Shown piece after piece: positions 20,420 through 31,626 of a DNA stretch of 64,000 nt (position 1 is the stretch's first letter; every line of letters starts with the position of its first letter). The notes below the pieces were generated by a model that ran no database searches, was not told the DNA's origin, and saw nothing but the letters and a program-made list of their open reading frames with translations. The position numbers and the translations under genes were made by a program. The stretch is from Mortierella alpina (lineage: Eukaryota; Mortierellomycota; Mortierellomycetes; Mortierellales; Mortierellaceae), in assembly GCA_029449245.1 (NCBI GenBank), contig JANATF010000012.1, forward strand, positions 682,001-746,000, written 5' to 3'.

Positions 20420-22297
20420 ATGGCTTCAATATCCAACCATGCGGCTGCTGCCTTTGTCGAGAACCCGCATGCTCAGCCTGCCATGCAGAAAAAGGTCACC
20501 TTGGGACCCGCCAATGTCGTCGCCTACATGTTCCAAGGAACCGGGGTCTTCATGTGCCTTGGTAGGTCGTCGCTCAAAAGAGCTACTACAAAAGTCTATC
20601 TATGTGGCCAACACACCTCTGTTTATTCGAATTGCTTGACCGGTCCTACAAACAGACCTGCCTGCACCATGGCCACTCTAGTCCTTCGAGAACGATGTCT
20701 AGTGGATCGATAGACTTTCTCCGTAACTACTTTGTTTGCGTTCTCCAAGTCTTAACAACCTTTTACTCTGACCTGATAGATCTCATAGCATGGCCTATGG
20801 AGGTTGCAAGGACGCGGATGCAGGCGACCAAGGATGTATGTGTCCATCATCTGCCCCATAGTGCTGACTGCAAGAGTGCGCTGCTCTTTTTCATGTTCAG
20901 GCGCACCCTGTAATTGACATTGCTGGCCAATTGCTTTTTGTAGAACCGGCCTCAGTCGACATTCAAGCTGTTGAGAGACATTGCAAGGACTGAAGGTATA
21001 GAGCGTGGTGGGATATATGCGGAGCCTAGGGTCTACAAAGTATATACTAATCGATCGTGTGGATTATGCTCTAGGTCCTACGAAGCTGTTCCGAGGCTTT
21101 GGCCCCTTTTGTAAGTGAAAATCTAGCCCTTTTGCCTGAAACGAGAATAATAGAGGCACGCTCGACACTAACCACCAACCATTTGTAGTGTTAACGTCGC
21201 TGCCTTCACAGTTTGTATACCTCGGCGTTTACGAGCAGGCCACTACCGTCATCGAGCGAAACTTCCCTGATCATCACAATTCCAACAGTGCTTTGCGGGG
21301 TAAGTACAGTATTTTTTGCACGCTCACACGGTTCTCGCGTTACACCAGAGAAACATCTTGCACCACACTGATCCCGTCTAACCTTCTTTTGCATCCTGTA
21401 CCTGCACAATGGAAACAGAGGTGGCAGTGGCAGGAACGGCAGGATTCTTGGCCGAAGCCATGTCAGCCGTCTTGTATGTGCCTACGGACATCATCTCGCA
21501 GCGCCTTCGCGTTCAGGCTGAAACCAAGGGAAAGGCGCATGTCAATAGCATCGGTAAAGACAGGTGGCAAGCACAAGGACGTCGTGAGCATTCGTGAAAA
21601 GCAGAGCCGTACTAATTCACATTGTTGATATGGCATTATAGACATCTGCAAATCGATCTACAAGACGGGCGGCTTTCGCGGATACTATCAAGGATTTGTC
21701 GCCACCTTACTGGCATTCACGCCTTCGAGCGTAACGCATTGGGCAGGATACGAGGCAACCAAAAAGATGCTGTTCAACCATTTTTTAGCACAGGAGCAGA
21801 AGCAGATTGAACAGGGCCAGCATGATGGCTTTTTTGCACAGTATCGCCTCTCTCAAAACAATATGCTCATTGTTGGGTAAGTGTGCTGGATGATGGTTAA
21901 CTGAATTGACATTTATAATGACCCATCGACGTTACTAACGTATAACGGTACTCAACATAGACTGTCGGCATTGAACGCGTCTCTACTTTCACTGTTTGTA
22001 TCTTCTCCTTTCGACATGGTTCGCGTCAGACTGCAGCTGTTGGATAGCATTCACAAGGAGGAGGCAGAGCAGCTCAAGAAGGGTTGGTGGTCCATGGCCA
22101 AGATGATTGCCAGAGAAGAAGGCGTTCGCGGATTCTTCAAAGGGATGGCCCCTAAGATTATGGCAGCCATTCCAGCAGGGGTGGGATACCTGTTCGCGTA
22201 CGAATACATCAAGGAAAACCTCGAGGGCGACTCCTCCCCTTCCACATCTACTTCCACTATGTCATCGATCCTCCCGCCCTCATTCTCCTCTGCCTAA
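20420..22297 (+). CDS. Mitochondrial carrier, SLC25A44-like
   Basis: 367-residue inner-membrane solute carrier. Eight exons: 20420-20561, 20780-20835, 20944-20995, 21075-21110, 21189-21299, 21419-21553, 21642-21876 and 21961-22297; the sum is in frame. All three carrier repeats are visible by their P-x-[DE]-x2-[KR]-type motifs: WPMEVARTRMQ, VPTDIISQRLRVQ and SPFDMVRVRLQLL, each followed by a GxxxxxxG-type helix (FRGFGPF, GYYQGFVAT, FFKGMAPKI). The second repeat, with PTDIISQ, resembles animal SLC25A44, reported as a branched-chain amino acid carrier. Subtype is from motif memory and moderate. It converges on tropomyosin with 180 bases between stops. Confidence 0.8.
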
Positions 22298-22477
22298 ACA
22301 GACATTTCATCCCAACATCGACCTAGATTAGACGCACCATTTGCAACATTGTACATCAGCCGAATCATAAAATGTAGCGAACATCGCCATACTGGTATAA
22401 TTTATATTGTGAGATTTCTCGTCTCTAGTAGATTCTTGTTGAGTATTCCCGTTGGATATGGATGGCGCACCGCAACA

Positions 22478-23660
22478 TTACATATCCTCAAGCGACTTGA
22501 GAGTCTCGTCCAGCTCCTTCTTGATGCCGTCGTACTTCTCGGTCAACTCGGCAACCTTGGCCTCGTAAACATCGCGCTGGCCCTCCAACTGCTGGACCTT
22601 GCGCTCAAAGTGTTCGGCTTTGATATCCATCTGACGGAGCCTATTTGTTCACCAACCAGCAAGGAGCCATTGTTAGTCACCAGGAGCCGAAGAACGATCT
22701 AACGTATGACGGCTGTCGCTCCCCCTCCCCCCTCCTCCCAGCGGCAAGAGTGAACGATACATGTGCAGAGTGATGTGGCATGTTGAGAGCCATTGCCCAC
22801 TTCATACAATTCGTTCCTTTTTTCGGCCTTGCATGCTCCAATAACCTTCTTTGAACTCTCTTTTTTGCGCTCTCAACCACAATGCAGCACTCCATTTCTC
22901 ACTTTCAGCTCTTCCACAAATAGGTCGAACGAAGAGCATAGCACTCTCTCCTCGTGCTTGAAAAAAGTGGCACGATGATCATGCCACTGGCATTTAGGCC
23001 AGCGCACAGGGGAAGAAGAACCATTCGTACATGTCGCCCCCTATTCCCAACCATTAACCAACCAGCCTACCAACCAACCAACCAACCAACCAACCAAAAA
23101 AAAGGGGGGAGGATGGGAAAGAGGAGGAGCAAAGAACAAGGAAGAAGCAAATAGTAGCCACTTACTTCTCGGTTGTCTCACGAAGGTTGGTCTCTGCAGA
23201 GTCGAGCTCTGTCTCGAGCAAGGAAACCTTCCTTGCCAGACCCTCGCCCACAGTCTTGGTGGTCTCACCCTCGTCCAAGTTGAGCTTTGCCTCTGCGATT
23301 GTGTTCTCGGCCTTCTCGAGATCAGCCTCGACCAAGGTGAGCTTGTTCTTGAGCGAGGTGATCTCGTGGTCCTTCTTGGTCTGGTCCTCCAGCAGCACCT
23401 TGACTTTGGCCTCGGCTTCGTCAGCCTTGGCGTTGGCGGCGTTGACCTCTTCGCGGAGGGAAGCGAGTTTCTAAGGATTGAAAAAGGTGGACGATGGAGG
23501 GGGGCAAGGCGGAAAAAAAGGGGAGGAAGTGGAGGCGCAGGACCACAAAAGTCAGCAAATGTATGCGAGAGAAAAGGCAAGAATTCCTCAGGCACAATCT
23601 CAGCATGGGGGTGATGAGAAGACGCGAGGCAGGATGCATTACCTCCTTGAACTTGTCCAT
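22478..23660 (-). CDS. TPM1: Tropomyosin
   Basis: 161-residue coiled-coil protein that coats and stabilises formin-made actin cables and supports type V myosin transport, as yeast Tpm1/Tpm2 and fission yeast Cdc8. Exons 23643-23660, 23166-23470 and 22478-22640 sum in frame. The first exon gives only MDKFKE, then KLASLREEVNAANAKADEAE. Heptads continue to the end (DETLKSLEDM) with no breaks; 161 residues equals the short yeast Tpm2/Cdc8 form. A TATAAAG box sits 116-122 bases upstream. The intron after exon 2 contains an (AACC)n run and purine-rich stretches. Identity is clear from the N-terminus and length. Confidence 0.92.
23066..23097. repeat. (CCAA)n microsatellite in tropomyosin intron
   Basis: About six CCAA/ACCA units followed by an A run, in the intron 22641-23165. 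Confidence 0.85.
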
Positions 23661-24513
23661 GTCTGATTATATTACGTTGGGATGGAGGATTGGCGAGTGA
23701 TGAAGATGGAGAGGGCGGTTGTGTGTGGGTTGAGAAAGATGGTCTGAGAAAAGAAGAAAATAGATCCGCGGTGCACTTTATATGTTTTCTGGCGGCCAGT
23801 GACCCACATGACGTCTGAATGGACTTCAAACGCGTACATGGTTTTGTTGTGTCCCCTTGCCTGCTTGTTTGCTGGAAACAATCCAGAGATATTGCCTACA
23901 TGCATCTTGCGTCGGGGTGGAGGATCGTCATGAGTACCTGTCTCATGAGTTGGTACGCGTGTCCATGTCCATACAGTAGTCCCATGGCATCCATGGTCCC
24001 GTACGAGAAGACAAAAGAAGTTGAGCGCGCTTAAAACGACACCAGATCTATATCCATCCAGGACCCCATCCAACAATAACTATAGAGAGTGAGCACCGTT
24101 GATTTTCTTTTTCAGAGCCGCCAGAAGGAGACAAGCTCTCCTTCCAGTCCCATTGCTGCTTTGCTGCAAGGCTTGGGCAATCCAAAAATGGGCTGACAAT
24201 GAAGGGAGCCATGGGGCGGATGAAGCTTAGGACGACGAGAGCCATTTTCCCATCGTCAGCTAGCCTCCAACAAGGAAACCTGCACAGGAAAAGAGATTCA
24301 AGGCACCACCAAGCTTCAACAGAACGTTCGAAATATCGCTCGTCTTTAGCATTTTGCGTTTTCAAGGCTCTTCGACAACGTGTGCTTTCATGGTGGAATG
24401 TGCTATTGTCCTTTATGATAATAGAAATGTACAGAAATGGAAGGATAGGTCGGGGTACTGTTGAGCACTCTCTCCTTCCCTCCAGGACACACATTCTCCT
24501 AGACTAGACACCG
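23661..24513. other. Intergenic, tropomyosin promoter and PH-protein 3' flank
   Basis: About 850 bases with the tropomyosin promoter at the left end. No supported gene. Confidence 0.55.
23776..23782 (-). promoter_or_regulatory. TATA box of tropomyosin
   Basis: TATAAAG on the minus strand, about 116 bases upstream of the tropomyosin ATG. A good consensus at a plausible distance; untested. Confidence 0.5.
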
Positions 24514-27175
24514 CTAAAAGTAACTAAAGCTTTCACTTGAACCAGCAGGCGTCGTGTACTCGTAGAAGGGATGTCTGGGCTCGGCAAGATGCATGCTACT
24601 GCGGCTCTTGTTGAGCAGGTCGGCAGAGCTCTGACTACTGGCTGACAGAGATGGCTGTAGCTTGTGCATGCGCTGTGGTGGCTGCTGCTGCTGCTGCTGT
24701 TGCTGTTGCTGTTTCTGTTGCTGTTGCTGTCGTTGCTGCTGAAGATACTGATGTTGGAGCTGCTTTGAACTCTGCTGACGCGAGAGTGTCATCGCCAAGG
24801 GCTCGTCCTCATCTTCTTCATCGTCATTTCCCTCGTAAGGATAGCGCCTGGACGTATCGTCAAAAGTGTACGAATTGTGCTGTCTAGCATGGACCTGACT
24901 AACACTCGACATTGCGGATATGGAGCGTGAAAGCGAGGGCTGTCGTTGATGCCGATCCGCCTTGCTGAGTGTCTCACTTTGTGAAGCCAGTGGCGAGTGG
25001 TGAGTGCCGGTCGCTGGGAGCGACATGGAAGGTGAAGGTTCGTCTGGTGTTATGAGCGGCGATAGAGTCACGCCAGCGGGCCGGCACGGCCTGGGTGGAG
25101 GCGTAGGATGGTTGGGATTGCTTATGGCAATATTGGTGTAAGGGCTAGTATCGACCGTCATGAGCCTCTTGACTGGGTCTGTCGGACCACTGGCCATTGA
25201 GGATGCGGGGATGCTAGGGCAGCGACGTGGCTGACGGGGCGGGACTTGCACAGTGAATGGAGGCCCTGCAGAGGGGACAGTCGATACTGAGACCGTTGCC
25301 GCGGAAAAAACGTTCTTGTCTTCGTTTGCGCTTGCAGACTCTGACGATGTGCCTCGTGCAGAAAGGAGCTCGCTTGGCGGAGACGACTGGAACCCTTTGG
25401 ATGGCGCTTGTTCAGGAGTGATGGGTCCTGAAGGGAGGAGTCTGTGCTGAGTGTCTGTAGGGAACACAGTGGAGTCTTGCTGCATACCAGATGCGCCGTC
25501 TTCAGATGAAAGCTGCGTGTTCAGCCATCGTGAATGCCTGTTTGATTGAAGCAGACCCAAGGGCAACTCATCCTCCTCTTTTTCAATCGAAGAGTCCGCA
25601 GTCGTCTGAACCGTGGCGCCTTGCAACCCAAACTGTGGGGCAAACTGTTGTTCGCTAAGAAGCGGGCAGCTGGATCGTTTCCTTGCTTGGTGCATGTCAT
25701 CTTGCATAGGAGGTGTACTCTGGGATTTAGGCCTGAGATCTGAGTGAGAATTGTTGTGCCCTGCATAATCGATCCCGAGAGATTGATGCTTGAGTGTTGA
25801 TTCTATTTCTTTGGTGTCTCTTTGTGGAGGCGAGGCATCAGACACACCCTCATCACGACGCTTTTCATCTTTCCGAGCGAGAGGGGAGGCATGCTTGGCG
25901 AAGTCGCTGCTCTGAATGTCTTTGGCATCCGTAGTTGCTTCTTCATCAGGCTCGAGAGGTGACAGCAGACTTCGACGCCAATTATCAATTATGGCGGCTT
26001 TTCCGGGTTCCATAGAGCCAGCTGCAGGATAGCCAAAACGATCGTTAACCATGCCAGCAGATGACGAGCGGATGAGCTCTCGATTGTTGCGTACACCAGC
26101 AGCCATGGGTCCCGATATCTGCAGCTGGTGGCTCCATGAAGCCTGTCGTTCTGGTTGCCGCCGCTCTCTCGGAACTACCGTGACTTGTTGTTCTAGGAAA
26201 GAAGCACTCAGACGCATCGGGTTGCCATCCTTGTTACCATGCTCCTGCGGGGGAAGGTCGGCTCCTTGAGGCAAAAACGCTGAAAGTCGAGAAGGTTGTG
26301 GGAGCCGATATCGAGCTATACCCTCTCTAGGCAGAGGTTGAAGGTGATGGGGATGTGGATGTGCTGCTAGCAGCGATTGTTGTTTCTGCTCTTGTGAAAG
26401 GGAGTGCTCTTGCTTTTGGTCGTGCTGTTTCTGCAGGTACTTTTCAAACAATTGTTTCGACTGCTGGTGTGCTGCAAGATGTCGCGTGTCAATCGACTCC
26501 GTAGTGCCCACCTGCTGTGCCTGCTGCACCTGCTGCTCCCAGATCTTGACCAAGACAAAGTGCCAGCGTTCGAGATCCGCACCCTTGCTTGCTCTCAGAA
26601 GCCGAGTCTGGCCATCACTGGTCTGGAGTGACAGCTGTTTCGATGCGCTGGTCGGCATAATGCACCGGCTAGATTTCGCTGCAGGCGAGAGGCTGATATC
26701 GACGACCGAGGACAAGTCAATGGACCATTTTGTGTTGGGTTCAAGCTGCTGCAAGCGCTCCGATGCAGATGCAAAAGGTGAGGAGACGTAGGGGTCGTAT
26801 GTTACTATAGTCGGTTTTCTTAACCTCTTTCCAGTACACTTGAGCACTACATAAGCGATATGCCCCAACATCAATCGTAGATAGTTTTTTTTGTTTTGTT
26901 TTGTTATGGAGGATAAAAAGGGGGCTCGGTGTTAGATGGCTCGTGCATTCGAGTTCATACCATAGGGAGTGCACTGAGCAGCATACGGAGTCGCGGGGGC
27001 GTCCGGTGGGGTTACCTGAGCCATCAAATGTGAAAAGTCGTGATTGCCAGCGATTATTGGAACCGAGCTTTAGCAGATGCCCGCTGTAGACCACAGACGG
27101 TGCTGACCCGCTTTCATGACCCGAGCCAGCTTCCTTCTGTATAGTTTGAGAGCGCTTAGAAATTGTGAAGCGCAT
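24514..27175 (-). CDS. PH-domain protein with disordered polyglutamine tail
   Basis: 830-residue protein in two exons, 27016-27175 and 24514-26846. I use the ATG at 27175; the frame upstream has no earlier ATG. A pleckstrin-homology domain covers about residues 25-155: YSGHLLKLGSNNRWQSRLFTF, DGSVLKCTGKRLRKP, WSIDLSSVVDIS and the C-terminal helix ERWHFVLVKIWEQQ with the invariant Trp. The rest is low complexity, rich in Ser, Pro and Gln, with DEEDEDE and a Gln run interrupted by Arg/Lys near residue 745-770. PH domains bind phosphoinositides or proteins at membranes; I cannot name a closer family. The CAG/CTG-rich stretch (about 24675-24780) could be length-variable. The product is probably a membrane-cortex adaptor, by inference. 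Confidence 0.8.
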
Positions 27176-28346
27176 TTTATGCCTCAAATGTGTGAAGTGA
27201 GCCGTGTTGGTGCCAATGTGTCTCCCTTGTAATATGGGGTTGGGGCGTAGAGGTAATGCTTAAACGATGTGCTGTACACTGTGCAAGTTGCAATTAGGGT
27301 CGTTGTAGATCTCACGGATGGGTAACGTACAAAGAAAGGTGCAAAGAACTGAAAGAATGCACAACCATGAGTTAGTTGTTCGAGCTCAAACATGCAGTGA
27401 CGCCAAGTGGTAGAGAGGCTCACAGGCACAGTCAAGCAAGGCTAAGGAAGGGTGCTATGGCAACGAAGACGTAGTGGGACAAGATCAAGTGAAGATGCAC
27501 AGTTGCGGCAAGCGCTCAGTGCTGTGTAATGTCGTCCGAAAGCAAAGAGGGGAGAGCACAGGTGCAGAAGAGAAAAAAAACGAGGCCGTGCGAAGGGTTC
27601 CAGTGGAGGAGGAGATCCTGTAAGGTTTATATTGGCGCCTATGCATTATTGTTGGTCTTGCTTGTGAACTCCTCTTTTGTCATTACCCAGACAGAGCCTC
27701 CTTACTCCATTCCTCGCATCTAGTCCCGGCTAGGATTATGGACAGGCTTGGCGCCTGAAAATAAAGCCGGGCGGCTTGCTGCTGCTAGGGCGCTGTCAGT
27801 TCTGTGTTGACGACGCCTGACTCTCCTGCGGAGTGACAGGACGGAGGGGTGTGGAAATGCAAATGCATTAAAGGAGGCTCGAATGCCCATCCCATAAGTA
27901 TCAGAATCAGATTTGCACGTAATCGACGGGCATGCCTCCTGGATGGCGGCAGCAACCAAGGAAGCGACTCAATGCTATATCCAACATATTAAAAAAAAAT
28001 TGGTCGTTCTCCTAGCTGAGGCAACACTGGAGGACATATCAGGGGGGCTATGCCGTTATGGTAAAAAGGTGGCATGTGGCAATCGTGCATGGCGCTCCTG
28101 AGGATTGTCGGCAACCAACACACGTTTGCTTGTTTGGCCGTAAGCGATTACTTGTCCCAGAATAAGCATTGCCTGCATGAGAACGCGGCATAATCTAACA
28201 GCCGTGCCCACCTCGGCAATTCCTTATCCACTTGACAAGAATAGACATGTCTATGTTCGCTGCCTTTGCAGTGGGTAGCGTAGGCAGCGCGTGTGGTACA
28301 AGAACTCACACGGAGCTCGCAGGCTGGCGAGACTACACTTTGTTTG

Positions 28347-28382
<36 letters not shown>

Positions 28383-28580
28383 ACCGCCCGCTTAGCCCTT
28401 TTTAGCTGGAGCCCTGCCCGCGCCCCCCAACTCCTTTTTACCCTTCACAACAAACATCAACAACAGCAACAACAACAGCATCTGCTCCATCTATTCATCC
28501 TCAAGCACCGTTGGTCGCGATCATCCCTAAGCAACTACACCCCCCTGATCATCCTCTCATCACCCTTCAATCTCTTAGCC
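27176..28580. promoter_or_regulatory. Divergent 1.4-kb intergenic region, PH protein / zinc-finger gene
   Basis: Upstream region of both genes. It contains a T27 run at 28352-28378 and CAACAG repeats (about 28450-28480) just before the zinc-finger start. A 64-codon frame at 27529-27723 ends with a hydrophobic stretch but has no other support, so I leave it out. Confidence 0.5.
28352..28378. repeat. T27 homopolymer upstream of zinc-finger gene
   Basis: Longest homopolymer in the window, about 200 bases before the ATG at 28581. In fungi such dT:dA tracts often mark nucleosome-free promoters; here that is inference. Confidence 0.9.
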
Positions 28581-31458
28581 ATGATGGCCTCCACTCCTCT
28601 CCCACTGACTCCTTGCAAGGATCTGTACTCCTCTGCCAGCCGCAGAGCGTATCCCTCGCCATCTCTCTCGCCCACCACCACCTACCAGGATGTCCTCGGG
28701 TCACCGGCTGGCGATCGCCTCGCGAAGCCATCTCTCATGAGCCTGGCAGACACACCTGCCTCTCCTACATCTCCGCTGGATGCACTGGTTCTAGCACTCG
28801 AGGTCGCTGAGGAGATGAGCCGTTTCCAGGAACAGGAGTGGCATCCCCGACCCGAGTCGACTTCCGAGAAGACTGAAGCAGAGGAGGATCCCAATGCCAC
28901 CGTGCCTTCCTCCCCCACCGTTTTCATGGCCAAGGCAGAGATCTCGAGTCCTTTGATGTCGCTCAAGCAGTTGCCTGCACTCATGCTTCCCGAGCCGTCA
29001 GTTCCTGCCTACCAGCCCCTGGTGGCTGTGCCAGCCTTGTCTTCCTCCTTCACCCCTTCGAACCTTACTCCAAGCACCCATCCGGAAAAGTCTGTTGATT
29101 TCCAGTCCACCGACCATCGCAGGGCGTCGGTCAGTAGCCAAAGCTCTGTTGGCTCCATCTCGTCAGCCAGCTCCGGTGGCGAGCGCTCCAAGACCTTTGC
29201 TTGCACGCTTGCAAGCTGCCAGAAAAAGTTTTACCAGGTCGCACACCTCCGCATTCATGAACGGTGAGTGTTCGTCTTGAATTACGGCGTACTGATGTAA
29301 AAAACTCTTGGGCAGCATAGTTACTTACGCATTTTCTTTGCGCTTGCAGGTGCCACACGGGGACTCGTCCTTTTGTAAGTCCCTCTCCTTGCATCTCTCG
29401 TCTGTTCTTCAGAATTTGTGCTCCTTTATCTTCATTCTGTACTTTGTTGCAAAGATGGAAGTTTTGGACATGAAAATCGGAGCGAAAAGAGATAAAGGAC
29501 ATGGGGCCATACCTTTTTATGCCGCAAAGGAGACGCCGGAAATCAAACGAGACCAAGATTAAGAAAGGGAGACTCGGCTTGAATGCACGCACTAGCAACG
29601 CAAGGTCTTATGCGCAGCCAGTGAGCACCAAAAGTGTTTTATGGTCCTGGATGCCAGGTTGGTTCTGTCAATTCTGCGCCGCTACTTGACCATTGGGACT
29701 TTTGTCTGGCTGAGTGTGGCCTTTGCCTGCGAGGACGGATGATTCTCCTTGCGAAATCATGTCAAGCGCGTCTTGATCTCCTTCCCAAGGCCGGCGAAGG
29801 AGCCGCCTTTGTCCCATCTTGGGGTGTCCTGCCACCCCAACCACCCATGACCGAGCTAGTCTCCCGCCCTGTAGGCCATTGACCGCATACTGATTCCCTT
29901 GCATTTCCGTGTTGGTTGGACACACAAAAAGGAGGCCCCGAATTTGACGGAACTTGACAGCTCTTTTCTTGCCTATGTATTCTATCGCCGAGGGGTTACT
30001 TTGTTTTCTCTATCAGTTCGTTACTCTCTACCACTTTGTTTTTCTTTGACACAGTACCTACCCATTCCAATTCCAATCTTTTCTCTTCCTTTTCTTTTCT
30101 TGTCTTTTTTTTCTTTTCTTTGCGCACCTTTTTCTTCCTTGATGACTGCTCGGGATTGAGAAGCCTCTACTCGTTAGCACCGCCATGTTTACCACGCAAC
30201 ATCGACCGTGATGAAAAGTTGGTACAACCGTCAGCACGAGCACAGCATTTACTCAAAACCTTGGGAGAGCTAGAAAGGAAAAACGATTATGAAGAGAAGA
30301 TCCAGTGGAGAAAGAAACCCTCAAGTCGAAAACGTCCATTTTTGGTCTTCTTTCACAGAGTCTTTCTTTTTTTCATTCCGTTGGTTTTCTCGAGTTGTTT
30401 TTTTGATTCCTCTCAAGAAATGTTTATGACGAACGTATCTAGATTTTGACGACTCACGGTCTTATTCTCTCTTCTCTGCTCAATTTATATTGTGCGTCCC
30501 CATTCCCGTTGGTGTGTGCGTGTTTGTAATTTCGTCCGATTTGATCTGCTGTCTGGTTTGGGGCTGTTGGTTCTCTGCGCTGTCGTTTTGTGTCTACACA
30601 CAATTCTCGTGCTTTGTTACCGTTCTTTTTGGCCTCCTTTCGACCTTGTCTTCAATTCAAATGCACTGGTACTCTGTGGATCGATGGCAACTTGGCACTT
30701 GGCTGCTTGGGATGCTCTTTTTTTGTACCTCTTTTCCCCTTCGTTCCATGAAATAGGTCTGCCGCTTCGACGGATGCGAACGGTCTTTTACACAGCTAGG
30801 AAATCTGAAGGTACGTGTTGTTCTTTTTGTGCACGAGAAGAAACATAAAACGAAGAAGGAAGAAATCTAAACGTTTCTCGCTCTTACAGACCCATGAAAG
30901 GAAGCATACTGGCGAGCGACCTTATAAATGCCGGCACCCCGGATGTGACAAGAGCTTCACGCAACTCGGAAACCTCAAGACGCATGAGCGCATCCACGAT
31001 GAAGTCAAGCCCTTCATGTGCAGAGTCGATGGATGCGGCAAGACGTTCAGTCAGCTTGGAAACTTGAAGGTGAGAAATCTGGAATAGGACACACTCTGTT
31101 CTCAGTCATACGACCTTTTATTCATTACCATTGCTGTGCCTCTGTCCGCTAGACGCACACTTCTAAAATGCACCCGGATGTTGCCATCAGCGACGAGGAG
31201 CTGTCTGTACGGACACCGACCAAGCCCAGCCCGTCAGTGCAGTCCCAAACATATCGATCTGCTCGTCCTGTCCAGAGCAAGGATTTCGACGTCGTTCAAG
31301 TCGTTGCCCATTTCAGCCCATATCAGAGACGTCCCATCCGTCCGCAGCCCGTTGAAAGGGCCTTCTTGTTGAAGGAGATCCAGACTATGCTCCGGCACCA
31401 ACAGCGTGCTCGAGACCTGCCCGACGGAAGTGAGGTGTCGGATGACATGGAGGAGTGA
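28581..31458 (+). CDS. C2H2 zinc-finger transcription factor, four fingers (AZF1-like)
   Basis: 415-residue DNA-binding protein. Exons 28581-29263, 29350-29374, 30757-30810, 30890-31069 and 31153-31458 sum in frame. The first 210 residues are Ser/Pro-rich. Four fingers with C-x4-C-x12-H-x3-4-H spacing follow: CTLASCQKKFYQVAHLRIH, CRFDGCERSFTQLGNLKTH, CRHPGCDKSFTQLGNLKTH and CRVDGCGKTFSQLGNLKTH, with TGERPY and related linkers. The repeated TQLGNLKTH helices resemble the yeast Azf1 group. Finger 1 and finger 2 are split by a 25-base exon and a 1,382-base intron (29375-30756), far longer than other introns here. The tail after the fingers (AFLLKEIQTMLRHQQRARDL) looks helical. Target genes are unknown. 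Confidence 0.88.
29375..30756 (+). other. Unusually long intron between zinc fingers 1 and 2
   Basis: Donor GTAAGT and acceptor ATAG are good; the joined protein reads RPF-VCRFDGC, as expected for a finger linker. The 1.4 kb inside is T-rich, with many TTTTCTTTT stretches between 30000 and 30420, and has only unsupported open frames. It may hold an internal promoter or a non-coding RNA, or be plain intron. Confidence 0.7.
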
Positions 31459-31626
31459 ACAACAGACCGCTCTCTCTCGCTTTCCTTGGCCCACTGTAGT
31501 ATAGCAACCAACTTGTATTATAAATCACATGATCAGAACTCTATTGAGGTGAACAACAAAAAAAGTGAATGCGAATTCAACTGTCTGATCCTCTGTTTCC
31601 CTTCTTCCACAAGCAGCAATGACAAC

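Noticed and set aside
27529-27723. 64-codon frame with a C-terminal hydrophobic stretch
   Set aside because: Short, no promoter or family evidence, and near a region with many chance frames.
30036-30449. 137-codon plus-strand frame with hydrophobic stretches inside the zinc-finger intron
   Set aside because: T-rich low-complexity translation (Phe/Leu/Ser), no homology signature and no initiation or splice support.
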